NCBI RefSeq assembly: GCF_003254395.2
Contig: NC_037642.1
Coordinates: 5,553,903-5,617,902 of the forward strand
Source: Apis mellifera
Taxonomy: Eukaryota > Arthropoda > Insecta > Hymenoptera > Apidae
Reading direction: 5' to 3'
DNA length: 64,000 nt
Positions 40,101 to 53,312 of the stretch are shown piece after piece; position 1 is the first letter of the stretch; each line of letters starts with the position of its first letter. Made by a program: the position numbers and the translations under genes. The notes under the pieces were generated by a model. That model was not told the DNA's origin. It did no database searches and saw only the letters and a list, made by a program, of their open reading frames with translations.

Positions 40101-43094
40101 CCCTTCCAATTACGCAACTCAATTTCCCCTCTGCGCGAGATGATGTGTGAAAACACACTTTCACCACCTCTTCGAAATCGTATTACGCAGCTCTCCTCGC
40201 TCGACAACTTTTTCCTATCCTTTTCTCAATCAAATATTTCGATCGAAAGATCAAATCCAAGATCCAAACCCAACTGTATCAAAAGCGATTAAAAAGAGAA
40301 AAGAAAATTCTCTACTCTCTCCTTTAAAGGATTTATATTACGACACGCGTAAAAAGAAGTCAAGTTCCTCGCGCATAGCTTGAACAAAGCGAGTAACGTG
40401 CTCGCTTAGATCCGCGAAAAAAAAGGAAAAGTAGGTGAAACGTGTAATAAGTGGGAAACCCACGCACGCGTACACTGACCGATAGAAACGTTCATTATCT
40501 TTCAAACTGCAAAAAACTGTCCCCGTCCCACAATCCATATTTATAAAGACAACGGCAAATTGCGCATTGTAGCGATCTAATGAAAATTTAACGAAGCTAC
40601 GCGCAGGAGAGAAGAGCGAAGGGGGGGCGAGGCCTCGCCTGCTCTCTAATTTCGCGTGTAAATGATCGAAGTGTCGCGTGGCGGCCCTCGAAAAAACCGA
40701 TCCCCCGCGAGATTCCTTCTTTTGCAAATATTTGTCCAAAGAGAGAAAACGTAGGAGCATTTCCATCGTCGAAAAATCGAAGGAGATCTTTAAATCGCGA
40801 TTCTACTCGTGGAATATTCATTTTGATTTCGATCGAATTTTTTCGATTGGATTAGAATCAGTGTTGGAAAGGAAGTTACGAATAAATAATTGGTGACTAA
40901 AGAAATTTTGCTATACTCGAGCAATATTGAAAAGGGATCGAGAAAATATATATATCGAAATGATAGATGATAATTTCCTATTTTAACAAGACACTGTCAT
41001 TAGGAAGTTATGGATACGTAAAATTAATCTTAATATTTCCTTCCACTTTTATTCTTTTTTCGCATACGAGGTTAAGCTCGATATAATAAAAATTATTCTA
41101 CTCTTTTCTCTCTCTCTCTCACTAATTGCACTAGTATTATTCCATTTTCGCCTCTACTTTTTATTAGAGAGCGCCAGCTACAAAGTAGCTGTCCGATATT
41201 TTTCTGCTGACAAAGTGGCTCGACGAAGGAAGAGGACGCGTCAGAGGAAGCGAGAGGGAGGGGGAAGAATCTGCAGATTTTTAACGCCTCCAACAGGATT
41301 CAGTGGATGGGATGGCGAGGGGAAGGGGTGAAAACCGCGCTTTTAGATTAGACTCGCGATTTAATTTAGAGCAGAGGAGGAGGAGGAGGAGGAGGAGAAC
41401 GTTCGTTGCCTTCGTTCGCTACCTATCTGTGATGGGTTGCAGAGATGCTAGAGATTTATTTTTAAACGACTTCGCCTATAGGCGCCCAACCACGGCCGAA
41501 ATGTTTGTCACAATTCACGCCACAGACTCTCCTTCGATTATTCGGCTTATTAATTAATTTAATTCCGATCCAACATTTTTCCTTCCCCTTCAAGGACGAA
41601 AAGAGAGAAATTCGGCGCAGTTCCAATTTGGACGAAGCGTTAAAGGTTAATGGATCGCGATTGAAGCTGGTTCACACGATGTAATTTCATCCATGAAAAA
41701 CAGTAAATCGATTTTATTAACTGGATTTACTTCTTATAAATTTTAACAGTATCGAAAAATTTTCCTCACGAAATCAAAATTCTAAACGCACGGAGAAAAT
41801 CGTTCGTCATTTCTGCCGTTTAAACGCTCGATAAATATTCTCACTGCGCAGTTCTTTCAGTTGAAAAGTTCTTCCAGTTTGTATACAAAAGTCGTGTCAC
41901 TCGACTCAACCTTCCCAATTGCTTGCCAATTGAGACGTAAAATCTATGCTTCGTGGAAAAGCGAACGAAGAGACACGGGAACAAAAAAACTTTACGACCC
42001 GTTCTAAACCAAATCCCTAAACAAACCTCCCCTCCCGACCTCTTCAAAATCGATCTCCAAAATCCTCCTAATAATTCTTCTAACCTGTACAATATTCATT
42101 GATTATTTATAAATCCTTGCAATGAATTTTCAATTCTGGATCGTCTTCGAAGACGCTCTCCGTCCAATTTCTTTCCAATTTAAATGATTGGGAAGAGTTT
42201 TGGACAGGCGTCACTCGGTTGAAATGGGACACGTCTCGAGCTTGTCGATGGAGAGCTTACATACGTGCACGTGAACTACGCAGAGAGGCCGTATAACCAT
42301 AGAAATGCGGATGGAGGAACGAAGGGGGTCGCGACGGAGGCGGCGGCGGCGGGAACGATGCAACCCGGTGACAGAGAAATTACACGGTGCTACTACATCG
42401 TGTTACGTGCTCTGTAAACGATACTCCCCGTAGAAACGTCCGTTGCTAGAATTCGAAACGAGACCGTGCCGCGAATCGTCTAACGGTGCCCGTGAAACGA
42501 GAAGCGCTCCAATCGATCGAACGTGGATCAGGTGGCGGTGGCCGATCGTCATCACGTAGCGCGGGGGAGCCGCCAACAATGACAACGAATTCTTCTCTCA
42601 TCTCTTTTCGAAACGATCGATGATTTTAATCGACAGCTAATTTTTCGAAATTTTTTCTGATTGGAAAGGAAATGTATGATATACACGAGTGTTTCTATTA
42701 GATGAGGATAGAATTTAGAAAAAATCTAGAGATTTTTAAAAATTGTGAATAATAATTGGGAGTAAGGATATTGATAAAATTGGAAGTTAAAATCGAGTTG
42801 TTTCTCCGATGTCTATTTATAATTAAATTGGAATTCGTCCAGGTTTTTCTTTTTTTTCTTTCTTTTCTCCTCATCGTTTTCCGTCACGCGTGTGTCGAAG
42901 CGCTTCCTTTTAAACAACTATTAGACGAAGCGGGTACACTTCTTGAAACAGAATTAACACGTTCACCGGTGACCACATTTTGATCATCCGATAAATAATT
43001 TTCATACAAGATCAGGCCACATATTTTCTACTATATATATATATATTGGTTAAAGATTTATATTTACGATGTAGATATATGCATGAATTACTGG

Positions 43095-43163
43095 CAGGAC
43101 CTTGATTAACCGGATCGCGATTATCTGTAATCTCGATCGACCGAGGTGTCTCGGTTATCCGGC
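43095..43163. mobile_element. Relic resembling a pogo/Tigger-type transposon end
   Basis: The segment starts cagg-accttgattaaccgga and contains an inverted counterpart ctcggttatccgg at 43150-43162. Ends of pogo/Tigger/jerky-type DNA elements typically begin CAG and carry repeated TCGATTAACCGGA-like words, which is what is seen. There is no transposase, no TA duplication is obvious, and the other end was not found. The family assignment is from memory of typical ends and is tentative. Confidence 0.3.
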
Positions 43164-43510
43164 CTCTCTTTCGTAGAGAAACAGAGAAAGAGAGAGAGAA
43201 AAAAGAAGGGAAAAAAAGTTGTAAGACACGAAACGATCACTTGATAAAGCGCTTATAAGTGTAAAATTAACAAGAGGAAAAAGTGCGAAAGGAGAGGGGC
43301 GATAATATCGGAATCAAATCGTTTTGCATATAAAACTCATTTTTAATAATTTTCTCTCAATTATCCGCTCGGCCTCGATTTATCTCCTTTTACGAGTCGT
43401 CCCGAAATGTGACGGTCAATCGAGATTACACGCATCGTGTTAAAATTCCCTCTATCAATGTTTCGCGATATTTAATCCGCGTCCTTCGAGACACTGATCC
43501 GAGTAGTCAA

Positions 43511-43540
43511 AGAAGAAGAAGAAGAAGAAGAAGAGGAAGA
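43511..43540. repeat. GAA trinucleotide run
   Basis: About ten GAA units with one GAG interruption, next to a poly-A tract. Confidence 0.95.
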
Positions 43541-43628
43541 AAAAAATAACGAAATTAACGAAATTTCGAGCGAAATCGATCGATTCACCTTGATAAGGTC
43601 GATCAGTTTTTCGGCCTGCTGGATAGGC

Positions 43629-43745
43629 CGCGCACGATATTATACACGTGTCGTAAAAATACCGAGGCGTGCACAATGAACGTTTCCGAGTAGCGCGTGA
43701 TATATATGTATCATAAAAATACCGAGGCGTGCACAATGAACGTAC
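43629..43745. repeat. Tandem duplication with a 29-bp identical core
   Basis: The words aaaaataccgaggcgtgca and caatgaacgt occur together twice, at about 43656-43684 and 43716-43744, within a unit of roughly 60 bp. The sequences before each core (cgcacgatattatacacgtg and cgcgtgatatatatgtat) are also related. A local duplication; no function assigned. Confidence 0.85.
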
Positions 43746-44403
43746 TACATGAAAGAATTTGCTATTAATATCTCGCATAATAAGTAGTGACCTCTACCAC
43801 CAGATCACGCTCCCTCCTCCCAATATCTCTTCGAAAATTACATTCAACAGAATAATTCTGCGACTTGAAGCAACTTTGAACTCTCTTTTCAGAAACTTTA
43901 CAAAATTAATCCCTCGTGTAATATAAAAATCTTCGTTCTTAATTTAACTTTTTCGAGGTAATAAAAAAAAAATCTCGCGATAAATGTAATGATTTTTCAA
44001 ATCCTTTCGACAAATTTCGAATAAAAATTCTCCTCCACCCGGATTTAAACACAAAAGGTAACGAGATGAAAATTAGCACGCGAACCCTTGGCGAGCAGCC
44101 TCCAATTCCAACGAAGGATAAACGCCTTCGTGCGCGAAGAAAAGGTGGATCGCGACGTGGGAAGGGTTGGGAACGGAACGTTCGAGGCGTCTCGAGGAGG
44201 GATAATTAATTAACCGATCGGCGTTGCTATCAGCACGCGACTCGTTTTCGTTTCCCTTGTGCGTGCGTGGCCGAGTCGAGAGACGATCGAGTCGCGCCGA
44301 TCTCTTCCCCTCCCCCTTGCTGCGACGATCGCCTATCGACGAAAAGGGCCCGATCCCAAAAGCGACGTCCACGACCGGCTGCCCCCCGTTTTATTCACGG
44401 ATC

Positions 44404-44413
44404 GAGCCACGTG
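44404..44413 (+). promoter_or_regulatory. GAGCCACGTG E-box word
   Basis: One of three exact copies of this 10-mer in the window; the others are at 31232-31241 (+) and 32037-32046 (-). Inferred bHLH site. Confidence 0.25.
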
Positions 44414-44446
44414 GACGGATAATTCGTGCACGCCGAGAGCTCGACT

Positions 44447-44475
44447 ACTTCTTCTTCCTCCTCCTCCTCCTCTTC
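44447..44475. repeat. CTT/CTC trinucleotide tract
   Basis: A pyrimidine run of cttcttcctcctcctcctcc type. Confidence 0.9.
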
Positions 44476-46720
44476 TCGCGTCGTCGTGTCTTGCCTTGAA
44501 ACCAGTCTCGTGTGCACGCCAAGCGGATTGAGTTAAATATTGCACTCTGGAGGGGGAGGGGGAGAAGGGTATACGGCTCGACGCGTGTACACACGTTGAC
44601 GCGTTTTATACCGTGAAAACGTACCGCGTTACTTGGAATCATCGTGGCTCAACACTATTTCTGGTAGGAGGTGACTCTACTTTGAGTGATCGCGCGACCG
44701 ATTGACAACGATCGACCGGAATAGCCGACCCTGTCGCCCGACCGACTACTACTTTCCTGCTTTTTTCATTCGCGGAATAATTTCTTCCTTCCTTTCTTTC
44801 TTTACGGATTTTGGGATCGTTACGAAGAAACAGAAACGTATAATCGAAATTATTATTATTATTATTAAGAGTTCTCGCGAAATCCATTTACAAGTTCCTC
44901 AAAGTTGTGCAATTTTTTTAATAATATCGAGTTACCTAAGATACCTAAGAGAAAGTTTCTCCGGGTCAAGGAAAGGGAGCGAGTACAGAAAAATTGCAGT
45001 TTGCTAATTGCAGTTTCGAGGGTGTCTCCCCCCATCGAGGCGCAAATTGATGGCTCGAAATTATGGAAACACGATCCGCGATAATGAGAGGGAACGGAGA
45101 GAAAGAAAAAGGGGGGGAAACTCGTAATAATACCGAGAGGATCGGGGTATCGGCGGTTGCAGAAGTTTCAACTGTCTAGAGGCGACTAGTAGAAGAGCAG
45201 CACGGCACGTGGCACCGCAACCTATTCTTGGCTCGGATTTCTGCGGCACCGGCTTCTTTTTGGTAGAGGAACAAAAGGCTGGTGACTACGCGGACCCAAC
45301 TTTCTCGACCGAATTTCCTCTCGAAACGTGCCGCGAATCGATCCGACAATTCCAAATTTTCCTTTCCAAATCGTTCTAGAGAGGACGATCCTCTTAACCA
45401 AAAAATATACTAAATATATGATCCACACGATGATTTACATTTAGGATAGCAACAAGGGATTTCTCTCGTCAAACTCTCGAATGACCCGAATCGAGACGAT
45501 TTATAATTTTTAATCGATCATAGAAAATTCGATCAACAGAAATATTACACGATATTACAACGAGTAATCATGATCCAAATACGATCCAAATACCGTCGAT
45601 TTATCTTGATTCTTCGAGAGAAAAAAAAAAAGAAGAATTGAGCAAATCGATTGTGATGGTACAACATCTAAAAACGGTGGAGCTTACCACTTTGAGTAGA
45701 CTCTATTTATTCCATTGGTTGTCAAACCATTACCGGTGAATAATCGCACGAATGGAATACCCTCCGATGACGTTTAGCCAGGAGTTATAATATATATATA
45801 TATACACTTTAAACACCGAAATAGATGCGATGAAAGGGGGAGGGGGATTACATAGAGCTACAGTTACAGAAGATGATTTACGCCCGGTTACGAGGCGACT
45901 AAAGAACGGGCTGAGGAGACACGCGGCCTGTATTATTCATAGACGATCGTCTGGTCGTCGCGAGACTGTTCAAGGCCAAAAGGTTGAAATTAACCGTGAG
46001 CGCCGAGAGATCGGGGATTATGCGATCGTATCTCGCGTTCGAGAGAGGGAGAGGCGCGAAACGGAGCGCGAGGAGATTGTATTCCGGAGTACGAAAAGGT
46101 GTGTCGAGAATAATCCAACGTTGAAACTTGCTACGAGCATTAAACCGTACAGTCATGCACAGATGACGAACGCTTTACAGGACGCCTCACGCTTCTCGGA
46201 TCGATTACCTTCGTCGTACGTTTTCGGCGTTTAAATTATTTATAAAAACGCGCGATGAAACAATTTTTTTGAATTTTTCTCTCTTAAGAAAGATAACAAG
46301 ATATTTAGAAATTTCTCCCAATAAGATAATATTCTCGTTTTATTTTTATACACGTCTTCCTTTTTTAATAATATTTTTCAAGCCCGACTCGTTCTTCTCG
46401 CGCTCTCGGGTTAGGCTAGGTTGTTGAACGTCCAAGAAAAAATACCGAGAGAGAGAGGGGATACCGAGAGAGGGTCGAGGAAAGGCCGGCCTGTAACCCT
46501 GGATCGTGACTGAAATCGAGTTCTGGTCATTACCCATCGAGTTCCAAAGCCTAAATGCATCGCGCCACTCAAGGATTATCGGGTAAATGCACCCCTCTCG
46601 CTATATCGAATCATCCTCGCAACGTCAATTCATAATTCCACCGAGAATTTATTACCGATCCGAGATATACACCGTATCCCCTTTCTAACTTTGCGCCCCT
46701 TTTTCTCTCTTTATCCCACT

Positions 46721-46749
46721 TCCTCCTCCTCCTCCTCCACCTCCTCCTC
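46721..46749. repeat. CTC trinucleotide tract
   Basis: Run of tcc/ctc units with one interruption (cac). Confidence 0.9.
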
Positions 46750-48195
46750 TGTCGTTCTCGGCCGGGAGGAAGGGGCAAGTTCGGGCGGGATCGTTGCTCG
46801 GAGCGCGTTAATTGTTCCTCGAAGACGTGTTCGAGCGAATGAATAAAAGTTTATCGCGGTTAATTAAGCCGCCTCTACCACGATAATATTCGCCATAGAA
46901 ATTTTGGAAAGCTCCGATTAACTCTCTTGTCCCCGTTATTATACTTGGAAGGAAAGGAACTCGAAACTTTTTTATCTTTCCCGTTCAAGGGTTATTCAAA
47001 TTTCGAATTCGTTGCTCTTCCTTGATTTAACATCAAGAATCTTTCGTTCGATTCACGGGAAGAAAGAGGATCCAGCATGCTATTATCGATTACTATTGAT
47101 TATTATTTCTTTTACTGCTCGTTGCAATGCTTCGAAATTTGAAAAAGGAAGACAATCAAAAATTTTCGATATCGTGTTCAAACGTTCGTTGAAGCGTCGT
47201 CGAGTAAAAGGAAGTGGCTTATCCCTTTGGTTTCTCTTGTTTTTCACTTGTCGCGCGAAAAACGGGTAGAAAAAGACGAAGAAGGGTGTGAAGAAAAGAA
47301 AAAAAGGGAGGGAGGAAGAAAGGAAATACAGGAACGGGGGGGAAAGGCGATGAAATATGGCGGACAAATTGGCCGGTTGCTTTAGACGGCCACAGTTGGA
47401 TACAGATATTCATAGCCACTTGACCCGAATGCTGGGTAAAAGCAGCAAAATGCGGCGGGGGAGGGAGAAGCCTAATAAAACGTAAAATACGGGGTGTAAG
47501 CTGCATTTCATTACTCCCGAGCCGAGTGCACAGGGGGTGTATTTCCTCCCTTTCGAATTGATACGTCTTCCTTCAAGCTCGCTTCCCTCCATTCGCCGTT
47601 TCCTCTTCCCTTTTCTCGAAACACCGCTACTCTTCCGTGGCGAAAATTTTCATTATCCACGATTTATAAACTCGCTCCTTCCTTTCTCTCTCTCTCTCTT
47701 TCTTTCTTTCTCGCCGATTAAGAGACAAAGGGGGGTTGAGTGAGAGAAAGGAGTTTATTTTTATAGAGCGCTTCTCTTTCAAGATAAAAGATCGTATCTC
47801 TTGTTATTGAAACTTTGTTTCGAGTCGAGTTGACAGTATGGAAAAATATTTCAATAAAAAAGAAGAATTTTTAATTAAACGTATTCAAATTCCCTTATTC
47901 CCAAAATTAATCTCGTTGAAATTTAAAAAACTTCCATTTGTCGCGAAACAGAAATTACCACGCCTCTAACAAATCCTTAAACAGCATTAATAACGTATCA
48001 AATCCCAAACGTATCCCAAAAAAAGGGAAAATAATTTTCTTCTTACGAAAAAATACTTTTAGATAGGTAAACCAACCTCCATTTCTCCACAATTCGTTTA
48101 TCTGCTTCCAAAGCGTCACATTTCAACGTCCGTTTTTATATATATAGAGCGAGAAAGAAACTCCAGCGGAGTAAAAAGTTGAGAAACGATCGCGG

Positions 48196-48214
48196 AAGGA
48201 GGAGGAGGAGGAGG
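48196..48214. repeat. GGA trinucleotide run
   Basis: Six tandem GGA units. Confidence 0.9.
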
Positions 48215-51200
48215 ACACTTCCGGCCCAATCGATTTCCCTCGCGAATTTTCCACGGGGAGGGGGACGGGTAACGATAAATCAGCAGGCCGCGATCACGGA
48301 GGTTTTAATCGAACAAAGGGGAGGGAAATCGTGTACGTAATTAATTGGTACGAGTTTAAAGGCTACGAGCTACGATTAAGTAAACGCGATATTATCTTGT
48401 CGCGAAGAATTACGGCGCCGCGACGGCTGTGATAATAATATTCGCAATATTTAATATTTAATATTGTGGCGCTGGTGAACTGGCTGCATTTTCATGCCAA
48501 TCGAATATTAATTGCAAGATTATTTTTTTTCGAGAAATACAACAAGCATCTAAGCGTTATTGTTATTTCTAATTTTTCATCGTTCGAAATAAATTAATCT
48601 AATTGATTGTTAAACCTTTGAATTTGAATTGAAACTCTTAAAATTGGAAATATCCCGCTTCGAGAATATAATTTGTGCTTACTAATTAAACGATTCAAAA
48701 GTAGAAAAATCAAATCTATCCACCGAAAATCATTCTTCGAAGCGATTCTCCGAACAAGGTTGCCTTCGATGTAAACACGATTCCTGGAAAAATTCGGTGT
48801 TCGTTTGAAGAAAATTAAACGAGCGTCCTTGGATAAACCCGCCTCTTTCTCCCTTTCCGTCGAAACGCGGCCAGTAATTTCATAAAAAGCTCGAAACGAT
48901 CCTTCTGTCTCGCGTTTTCCTTAAAAAAAACCGGGAAGAAGATCCGCTCTCCGTTAATGAAATCCGTTCCCCGTTTAGCGAGAACGACAATCAAGAAAGA
49001 GAGGAGAGAGAGAGAAAGCCAACGACTTTGAGTTAATCGATCGAGCATTGGGATTGGATGGAACGTGCAATGCAATCGAATATTTCAAACTTGCGTACAC
49101 GTATAGAGTACACAGTTTCAGATTCTTTGACTCGTACGAGACGAGAAAATTAAGAGATTCATTTTCAAGCGATTCATTCGATGGAACGTTGTCTGGACTT
49201 TACCTCTCTACTCGATCTAATTAACGAACGTTATTAATAATTCATAAGAAACAATCTCTCGTGGAACGAGATTAAACACCTGACAAATAATCGGATAATC
49301 GTTTACGACAGTACAACGGGGAGAAAGAAAATCCAAGCTGAATAATAATTCGCGTATAAAAGTTAATATTAGAATACCTTTCGAAGAATCCTATTGAAGA
49401 GAAACAAACAAACAAACGGAAAAAGAAGGGAAAAAACCATATTTATCGCTCGTCTCTTCAAAGTTATCTGAACTGAGTGTAACAATATACCCACGCATAT
49501 TTACAACAATATCACGAATATCACGTAGCTCGTATACATATAATATACGATCGTTTCGTTTCTCCTAGCCGCGTTAAGATAAAGCAACGGTTAACGAAGA
49601 ATCGTCCGAACGACTGACGCTCCCGTTTTATCTGTAAAGTCAGGGACAAGAGAACGCGCGTACACGCGACGGTAGCCGACAAGGGAGATACGCAGCGGGT
49701 CCTCTCTCTCCGAGAGGGCGACTTTGGTGGCTCTTAGACGATGAGGATGACGTTTCAACGGAAAGAAAGGAGAGAAGAGGAGAAGTCCCTTCTTTTCCCG
49801 AGCGATATAAGGAAAGGCTGAAAGGGAGGGGGGGAAAAGGAGGAATCAACTTGTGAAAAATCGAAAAATAGTGAAAATCACTTTCACGTATGCGGGACGA
49901 AACAGGTGCGGAGGAGCCAGGTGTCGATTCAATGAGGACGAGACGTTTTCAACTTCGTACTTTTAAGAATACGCTACATTGTCCGGAAAGAACTTCCTGC
50001 TTCACGATTGCAATATATTCAAGTCAGTACTCTAACCAGACAAGAGGAGGCGAGACGTTTTCCGTAAAGCAATACCAGCTTTCGTATGCAGAACCCGGGT
50101 ATTTTGCATACGCGGGGTGGAAAAGGGAGGGTGGTGAGCAAACGTAACGATCGATATTCGATGTAAACACTGCGTGGACTGGATAGGATTGGTGATTAAT
50201 TTATGGAAGGATATGCAGACTTGGCCAGACTCGTGATCGAGGAAACAATTTTTTCCCAAAATTATTATAATAATATTTTTGTATTTACCCGAAAACGGAT
50301 CGATAATTATTTTTAATTAATTCCAATTGTTTCATAAAATTTCGAAACGATTTTTTCTTAAAGAATTCGCTCGAGAAAACTCGTGACGATAAATTAATTA
50401 ATACGACGAGAAATTACGAATGGAAATACGATGGATCGAGATTCCTTTTTACAAATTATTTTATTCGTCCAGAGTCGTGTAATTAATTGTCGATCGCTCG
50501 ATGCATTGCGTCCGTGTTATTGGCTAATCCGTTTGTTACAACGAGAGACGAAGAGATATATATATGTAGAGAGAGAGATAAATAGGTAATTGCTTGCACG
50601 GATTTTCGCATTGTGTCGAAATCGAAAACGGGAGAGAGAGTTATCGAGTTAATGAGTGGCATTTTATTGTCGGGATCTCTGGATGCGATCGACCGTGACG
50701 GTGGCTGGTAATATATCACGCGAACTTCTTTAGCAATTATAAGCGAGAATTAAGAGAGATAGGTGGTTACGATGTGTGTGCATACGAGGAAAAGAGAGAG
50801 AGAGAGAGAAAAAAAGAACTAAGCTACCGTGGAGTTGAGCACGGTCATTGAGCAATTCAATGATTAAAGAGGCGCGAGCAGAGCGAAAATCGCGTGTTCG
50901 TGTTTTCTAATTTGCATAAAAAGCCGTTTTACTCTGGTAATTCAGCACCTTGTTACGAAGCTATTGGCGGCGTACAGTGAATTTCTTCGCAAAGTGGGAA
51001 TAATTTATTCGAGTATCGACGATCTTTAAAAGGGGAGACGGATATGCAATAAATATACAGGATGTTGATACATTCGTAGGATGGAAGAGAGCAAATTTTC
51101 AAATATCCAAAGAAAAATATTTCATGTCTTTCTATATACGAAACTTCGTAAAGAAAAAAGGAAAACCTGACTAAATAGAATAAATAGGGAATTTAAAATG

Positions 51201-52231
51201 TCATAAATTCAACTTTAAAAACCGATATAATATAAATCTCCATGTAATAAAATAAATAATACTTTTACGAGTAAATATTATAACCACGGAAATATTATAA
51301 ATCAAAAAACGTATAAAAATAAAAATACACGAAATTACGAAAAAGACCTAAAAGAACGCGTATTAAATCGATTCGAAAAATGGAATACAGTACGTCGATT
51401 TATATATCTATGCAGATTTACCTGTTTTCTTGTAACCGTGTGTTTGTTTATCAGGAAAATCAGTTATTAAGTTAGGCAAGGCCGGTATAACGATTCGAAA
51501 ACAAGGGTGTTTGGGCTCGAGGCATCTCTTATTAAATCTCGGGCATGAAATTATTGTTAACCCGGGCGAATACGCGATATTCTTCGAGGCGCTTATATAT
51601 ATACACATAAATATATATGCCTCTCGCCTTTATCTAAAGTCTAGGGAAAATATTATCCAAACCGGTGTTCCGTATGCACGCTCGCCCGTGCCCTAGAATA
51701 CTCCCTCGAATTCAGATTCATCTATTCAGATTAATCCTCCCCCTCCGCTCCGATATAAATTCCGAGCACCCTTCTTCTCATTTTCTCGCAACCTTACGCG
51801 CGATACGATTAACAAACTTTTCATTCTTTTCAAGATTCATCTTTCTTCTAAAAACTCACGTACTTTTTATCGCGTTAAATTTTCCAATTTTATCGAAGAA
51901 TGAAAAATTAGAACGATGTTTGCAATGAGATGAAAATCAATCGTGTTTCCCCTGTTATTAATAATAGTTGAAAAAAATATATACTCAGAAGCGTATAAAA
52001 TAGAACGAATTTTAAGATTCCTGCTCGCGGTGAAATGAAATTGGAAAGCCTGCGGAAGAAGGGCGAAACTTTTCGATTAACGTTCCACGATCCACGATAA
52101 TAACGAGTAACACAAACCCCGGAGGAGGGAGTTGGGGAGAGGTTGGTGGCCGATTAGACTTCGAAATCGGTTTCGACGGGGAGCGGCGAGCACCGAGGCG
52201 GCGTTTCGAAGATATTGATTTCGAGGCACGA

Positions 52232-52255
52232 TTGTGGAGCCACGGTGCTCCACAA
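52232..52255. repeat. Perfect 9-bp hairpin ttgtggagc/gctccacaa
   Basis: Stem of 9 bp with loop cacggt. The unit gagccacggtgctccaca differs by only one inserted g from the word at 31232-31248. Confidence 0.7.
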
Positions 52256-52866
52256 ACCTGGAGGCGAGGTGCTCGAGGGATAAAAGCCTCGGGAGAGGGC
52301 GACACGAAGGGAGAAAACGTGAGAAATCGTGAGTGCGGGGTGGCTTATCTGCTCGGTTATTGAAAATCGAGTCTTGCTCGTCTCTCGTAGTCCGACTATC
52401 AATCGGGGAACAAAGTGTCGTCGAGGATGGAGGGATACCACGTATAGGATAAAAGAAAAAAAAAAAATAAGAAAAAGGGGACGACTCCTCCGTTAATGAA
52501 GATTATTTATATTTCTGTTCAAACTCCATTATCAATTTTCATTCTCTCTTTCAGAAATTCACATCGTGTTCTATATTCTATCACTATTTAAAGCTTTTTT
52601 TCTTCAAAAGCGATTTGGAAAGAAAGTTTAACATATACGAGAACTCGTTCCCCTATTTATTTTCTTAAACAATACTGCACGCAAGTATGCAAATTCCTCG
52701 ATCACCAACCGTTTCTCCCTTTTTCCCCCCCGATCGATTTTCGTCGACGCATCCGAGCCGGATCCGAGCGCGAGAGTAGTCCGGTCATCGAAAACTCTTG
52801 AGCGGAAGGCGGGCGTGGGTGGATGGAAGACAAGAGTGATTTACACGGTCCATTGTGCGCAGGACT

Positions 52867-52892
52867 AAGGGAAGGGAAGGGAAGGGAAGGGA
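52867..52892. repeat. GGGAA pentanucleotide run
   Basis: About five tandem gggaa units. Confidence 0.95.
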
Positions 52893-53289
52893 GGAGGACA
52901 TATTCGTAGCTCTAGCGGTATCTCAATTATAAGAGGTATCTAGCCTCTCGAACGGTTCGCCTATAATTATCCGACCTCGCCGGGTATCTCGGGGGAGGGG
53001 GGGGGAAGTCGAGGAACTTGAACCTATCGCAATAAACAACGGTTATAAAAAGACGCGCTCTCCGCGGCGACGAGACGCGTTAGATAGCTGTAAAGGGAAT
53101 ATTGCAGATTGCTCGTGGTGACACGCCTCCTAAATTCCCTTATCAGGGCCCACGCGTCTACTAGGGCCCGGTTAAGGGTTGAACACAACGGCGCACAAGG
53201 TTGGCGATATCGAGAACGTATATCGTAATATTGTAAATCATATATGAAAAAAAGTTCGATAGAAAGGAATCACGATCATATCATACGTT

Positions 53290-53312
53290 TTATATATATA
53301 TATATATATATA
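53290..53312. repeat. TA microsatellite
   Basis: Eleven TA units. Confidence 0.95.

Larger units (their letters stand above)
36986..43510. other. Gene-free stretch
   Basis: No supported gene. Contents include a TA run at 37896-37912, poly-T near 38.51-38.53 kb, a dyad CAGCTAC/GTAGCTG at about 41169-41185, a GGA run at 41374-41398, a GC-rich patch at 42.3-42.56 kb, and a transposon-end-like relic at 43.1 kb. Open frames lack motifs and are mirrored by others of similar length. Confidence 0.55.

Noticed and set aside
41124..41135. Twelve-base match to the start of miR-92 (aattgcactagt)
   Set aside because: The remaining bases differ from the mature microRNA, and I see no convincing hairpin around it.
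46408..46422. Telomere-like TTAGG words (ggttaggctaggtt)
   Set aside because: Only two imperfect units. Not a telomeric array.
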